Shown one piece after another: positions 11,914 to 14,019 of a stretch of DNA of 14,019 bases. Positions within the stretch are counted from its first letter, which is position 1, and the number at the start of each line of letters is the position of its first letter. Source of the DNA: an uncultured Collinsella sp. (GTDB lineage Bacteria; Actinomycetota; Coriobacteriia; Coriobacteriales; Coriobacteriaceae); contig USTC01000006.1 of assembly GCA_900557505.1 (NCBI GenBank), positions 1 through 14,019 on the forward strand, given 5' to 3'. A model generated the notes under the pieces. The model was not told where the DNA came from. It saw only the letters and a program-made list of their open reading frames with translations, and ran no database searches. The position numbers and the translations under genes were made by a program.

Positions 11914-13299
11914 TTAGAGCTCTACGCTTTCGGCGCCGTTGATGGTTAGGTTGCGCTCGTAGAAGGCGGTGAGGGCGCGGATGGCGTACATCACGTCGCG
12001 TACGCCGCCGGTCTCGTAGCTTGAGTGCATGGCCAGCTGCGGTAGGCCCACGTCCACGGCATGCATGCTCGCCTGCATGTTCGACAGGTTACCGAGCGTG
12101 GAGCCGCCGGCCATGTCGCTCTTGTTGGCGAAGGCCTGCGTGGGCACGTCGGCGTCATCGCAAATAGCCTGGAACACCGCACGGCTAAAGGCATCGGTGC
12201 AGTAGTGCTGGTTGGCGGCTTCCTTGATGACGATACCGCCGTTGAGCACCACCTGATTGCGGGCATCGCACTTCTCGGCGTGGTTGGGGTGCACGGCATG
12301 TGCGTTGTCGCAGCTTACAAGCATCGAGGCAGCAAGTGCGCGATGGTACGACTCGTCGTCAAAACCCAGCGATCCGTTGATGCGGCGCAGCGCGTCGGCC
12401 AAGAAGGTCGACATGGCACCCTGCTTGGTCTCGGAGCCAACCTCCTCGTTATCGAAGCAGCAGAAGACCGAGACGTCGTGCGCGTTTTCGGCGCCCAAAA
12501 ATGCCTGTAGCGAGGTATAGGCACAGGCCAGGTCGTCGAGCTTGGGCGTCGAGATAAACTCATCGGCCCAGCCCCAAATGCGCGCATCCTGACGATTGAC
12601 CAGGAACAGATCGCGGCCCAGAATCTGCTCGGGCTCAACGTCCAGCTCGTCGGCGATCAGGGCATCGAAGTCACCCTGCTTAAGCTCGCCGGCGCTGATG
12701 AGCGGACACAGGTCAACGGCTCGGTTGGGCGCAAAGCCCTCGTTAACGCCGCGGTTCATGTGGATGGCAAGGCTCGGGATAATAGCGACTTCGCGCTCGG
12801 TGGCAAGCAAGCGGCTCTCGACACGGTCGCCCTCGCGCACCAGCACGCGACCGGCCAGCGCCAGCGGACGATCAAACCAGGTGTAGTCGATCATGCCGCC
12901 GTAGGCCTCGGTGTTCAAGCGCAACGTCTCGCCCGCGCCGTCGAGCTCGGGCACGGCCTTGACCTTAAACGTCGGCGAATCGCTGTGCGACGCCGTGAGC
13001 TGAAAATGATAGTCACCGGCAACGCCGTCCTCGCCCCACGTCGCGGCCAGGTCCTCGCCCACCTTAAAGGCAACAACGCTCGAGGTGTTGCGCTGCGTGT
13101 AATAACGCCCGCCCGGCTCGATGTCCCACGCCGCATTCTCGGGCAGGTAGGTAAAGCCTGCCTCGTCGAGCTCGGCCATAATGGTCGCTGCCGTATGGAA
13201 CATGCTGGGGCACGCCTCGATAAAGTCGATAAGGTCGTTGGCGGCCTCGATATCGTCGGCCGTCACATGTGCGCGCTCGGGCGTTTCCTGATCCGTCAT
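11914..13299 (-). CDS. M18 family aminopeptidase (aspartyl aminopeptidase-like)
   Basis: A 461-residue zinc metallopeptidase that removes N-terminal, often acidic, residues from peptides in the cytoplasm; enzymes of this family form large tetrahedral dodecamers. The two-metal site of the family is complete: His105 and Asp107 in ASHSDSPTFK, Asp255 in PKLDDLACAY, the catalytic and ligand Glu285-Glu286 in DNEEVGS, Asp331 in SCDNAHAVHPNH, and His425 in AMHSSYETGG. I chose the ATG at 13299 because AAAGGGG lies upstream; an open frame back to 13410 adds 37 basic residues with no similarity. Length is normal. The gene is divergent from the amide hydrolase gene across a 161-base gap in which I could not assign promoter boxes. 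Confidence 0.95.
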   Translation of the reverse strand: MTDQETPERAHVTADDIEAANDLIDFIEACPSMFHTAATIMAELDEAGFTYLPENAAWDIEPGGRYYTQRNTSSVVAFKVGEDLAATWGEDGVAGDYHFQLTASHSDSPTFKVKAVPELDGAGETLRLNTEAYGGMIDYTWFDRPLALAGRVLVREGDRVESRLLATEREVAIIPSLAIHMNRGVNEGFAPNRAVDLCPLISAGELKQGDFDALIADELDVEPEQILGRDLFLVNRQDARIWGWADEFISTPKLDDLACAYTSLQAFLGAENAHDVSVFCCFDNEEVGSETKQGAMSTFLADALRRINGSLGFDDESYHRALAASMLVSCDNAHAVHPNHAEKCDARNQVVLNGGIVIKEAANQHYCTDAFSRAVFQAICDDADVPTQAFANKSDMAGGSTLGNLSNMQASMHAVDVGLPQLAMHSSYETGGVRDVMYAIRALTAFYERNLTINGAESVEL

Positions 13300-13460
13300 G
13301 CTCTCCCCTTTCGCTGGGTTGATGGTCCCCTCCAGCATACCCCGCCGCGCCAGCGCCGCACTCTTCATTCCGTGCTTAATTCCGCGCCGCTCACCAAGTT
13401 GAGCCATCATGCCCGCGCTCCCTTTGCGACAATTGCGCTAACAGGACGAGAGGAGCCGTC

Positions 13461-14019
13461 ATGAAGCCACGTAACATTGCCATCGCCTGCGGTGTCGCGG
13501 GAGTCGCCGCCGGCCTTGCCGCTGCCGCCGGCATCGTTTACCGCAAGCAAATCAAGTCCGCCGCGTCGCTCAAACGCTTGACCGGCTACGCGGATGGCTA
13601 TGACCTGTACGCAATCGACATCGCTTACGACTACGACCTCGACCGCATCATCGCCGCTGGCGTGCGCGACGACCAGGCCTACATCGATGCCATAGTGGCG
13701 CAGGTGCTGCCCGGTGTGCCGGCACATGTCCAAGCGCCGCAGTTTTCCTGCAGCGCTTTTGTCGCCGTAGATGCCGAAGGCCGCGTGCGCACCGGTCGCA
13801 ATTACGACTTTAAGGACGACACCTCGGCGCTGCTGGTGCGCAATCACCCACGCGGCGGCCATGCCTCCATCGGGTTTGCCGCCCTTAACAACCTGGGCGA
13901 TAACACTCCGCTTGACTCCGTCGCCAGACGTGCCGCCGCACTCATGGGCCCGTTTGCCCAGCTCGACGGTGTTAACGAATGCGGCGTGTCCATTGCCGTA
14001 CTCACCCTGGATTCCAAGC
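13461..14019 (+). CDS. Membrane-anchored linear amide C-N hydrolase (choloylglycine hydrolase-like Ntn family), 3' end missing
   Basis: The first 186 residues of a protein that runs off the window. Residues 5-27 form an uncleaved-looking hydrophobic anchor with basic residues on both sides. A linker of about 65 residues follows, then the Ntn-hydrolase core beginning with the candidate nucleophile Cys97 in QFSCSAF, with GRNYDF (112-117) supplying the Arg and Asp seen in this superfamily and NECGVSIAVL in the usual downstream strand. The family includes bile salt hydrolases, penicillin acylases and acid-ceramidase-like enzymes. Here the Cys is far from the N-terminus, so self-cleavage at Ser96-Cys97 would be needed to expose it. 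AGGAG lies 5 bases before the ATG. A substrate such as N-acyl amino acids or bile amides is possible but not shown. Confidence 0.82.
   Translation, partial: MKPRNIAIACGVAGVAAGLAAAAGIVYRKQIKSAASLKRLTGYADGYDLYAIDIAYDYDLDRIIAAGVRDDQAYIDAIVAQVLPGVPAHVQAPQFSCSAFVAVDAEGRVRTGRNYDFKDDTSALLVRNHPRGGHASIGFAALNNLGDNTPLDSVARRAAALMGPFAQLDGVNECGVSIAVLTLDSK

Noticed and set aside
13300..13410. 37-codon N-terminal extension of the M18 aminopeptidase
   Set aside because: The ATG at 13299 has AAAGGGG upstream and gives the normal family length; the extension is basic and motif-free.

Overview
The window looks like chromosomal DNA from a high-GC Gram-positive gut actinobacterium of the class Coriobacteriia, most likely Collinsella or a close relative. 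This is an inference from GC-rich coding sequence, strong AGGAG-type ribosome binding sites and the gene families present; no rRNA or other marker gene is in view. I see no tRNA, rRNA, CRISPR array, transposase or phage gene.

Layout, left to right. (1) 1-1472, plus strand: the 3' part of an amino-acid ABC transporter ATPase, then a class I glutamine amidotransferase-like hydrolase of the PuuD/peptidase C26 type. (2) 1583-5010, minus strand, visibly lower in GC than the flanks: two transcription units. The upstream one encodes a DUF2975 membrane protein and a small Cro/C1-type (YozG-like) HTH regulator, and ends at a strong intrinsic terminator. The downstream one encodes an ABC ATPase and two six-helix permeases in a LanFEG-like (bacteriocin immunity or export) arrangement. 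Both units carry the same two-part operator-like sequence just upstream of the first gene, so the HTH protein probably controls its own operon and the transporter. (3) 5241-8511, minus strand: an Hpt phosphotransfer protein, a large sensor/degenerate GGDEF/receiver/HD-GYP protein, and an alpha/beta hydrolase. The Hpt and HD-GYP genes are 24 bases apart and look like parts of one phosphorelay and cyclic-dinucleotide module; no histidine kinase is in the window. (4) 8737-11628, plus strand: a radical SAM protein, a type I methionine aminopeptidase with an N-terminal SEC-C zinc motif, and a D-2-hydroxyacid dehydrogenase, each apparently with its own signals. (5) 11914-13299, minus strand: an M18 aspartyl-type aminopeptidase. 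(6) 13461 to the end, plus strand: the start of a membrane-anchored Ntn-type amide hydrolase related to choloylglycine hydrolases.

The gene spaces are rich in structure. There are long perfect or near-perfect hairpins (5153-5216, 9555-9621), standard terminators (4043-4077, 10571-10614), a pair of related intergenic repeats (10625-10676 and 11866-11910), and a 285-base convergent gap with several hairpins and no gene. The best candidate for an undescribed system is the low-GC DUF2975/HTH/ABC-transporter locus with its duplicated 19-base-phased operator.
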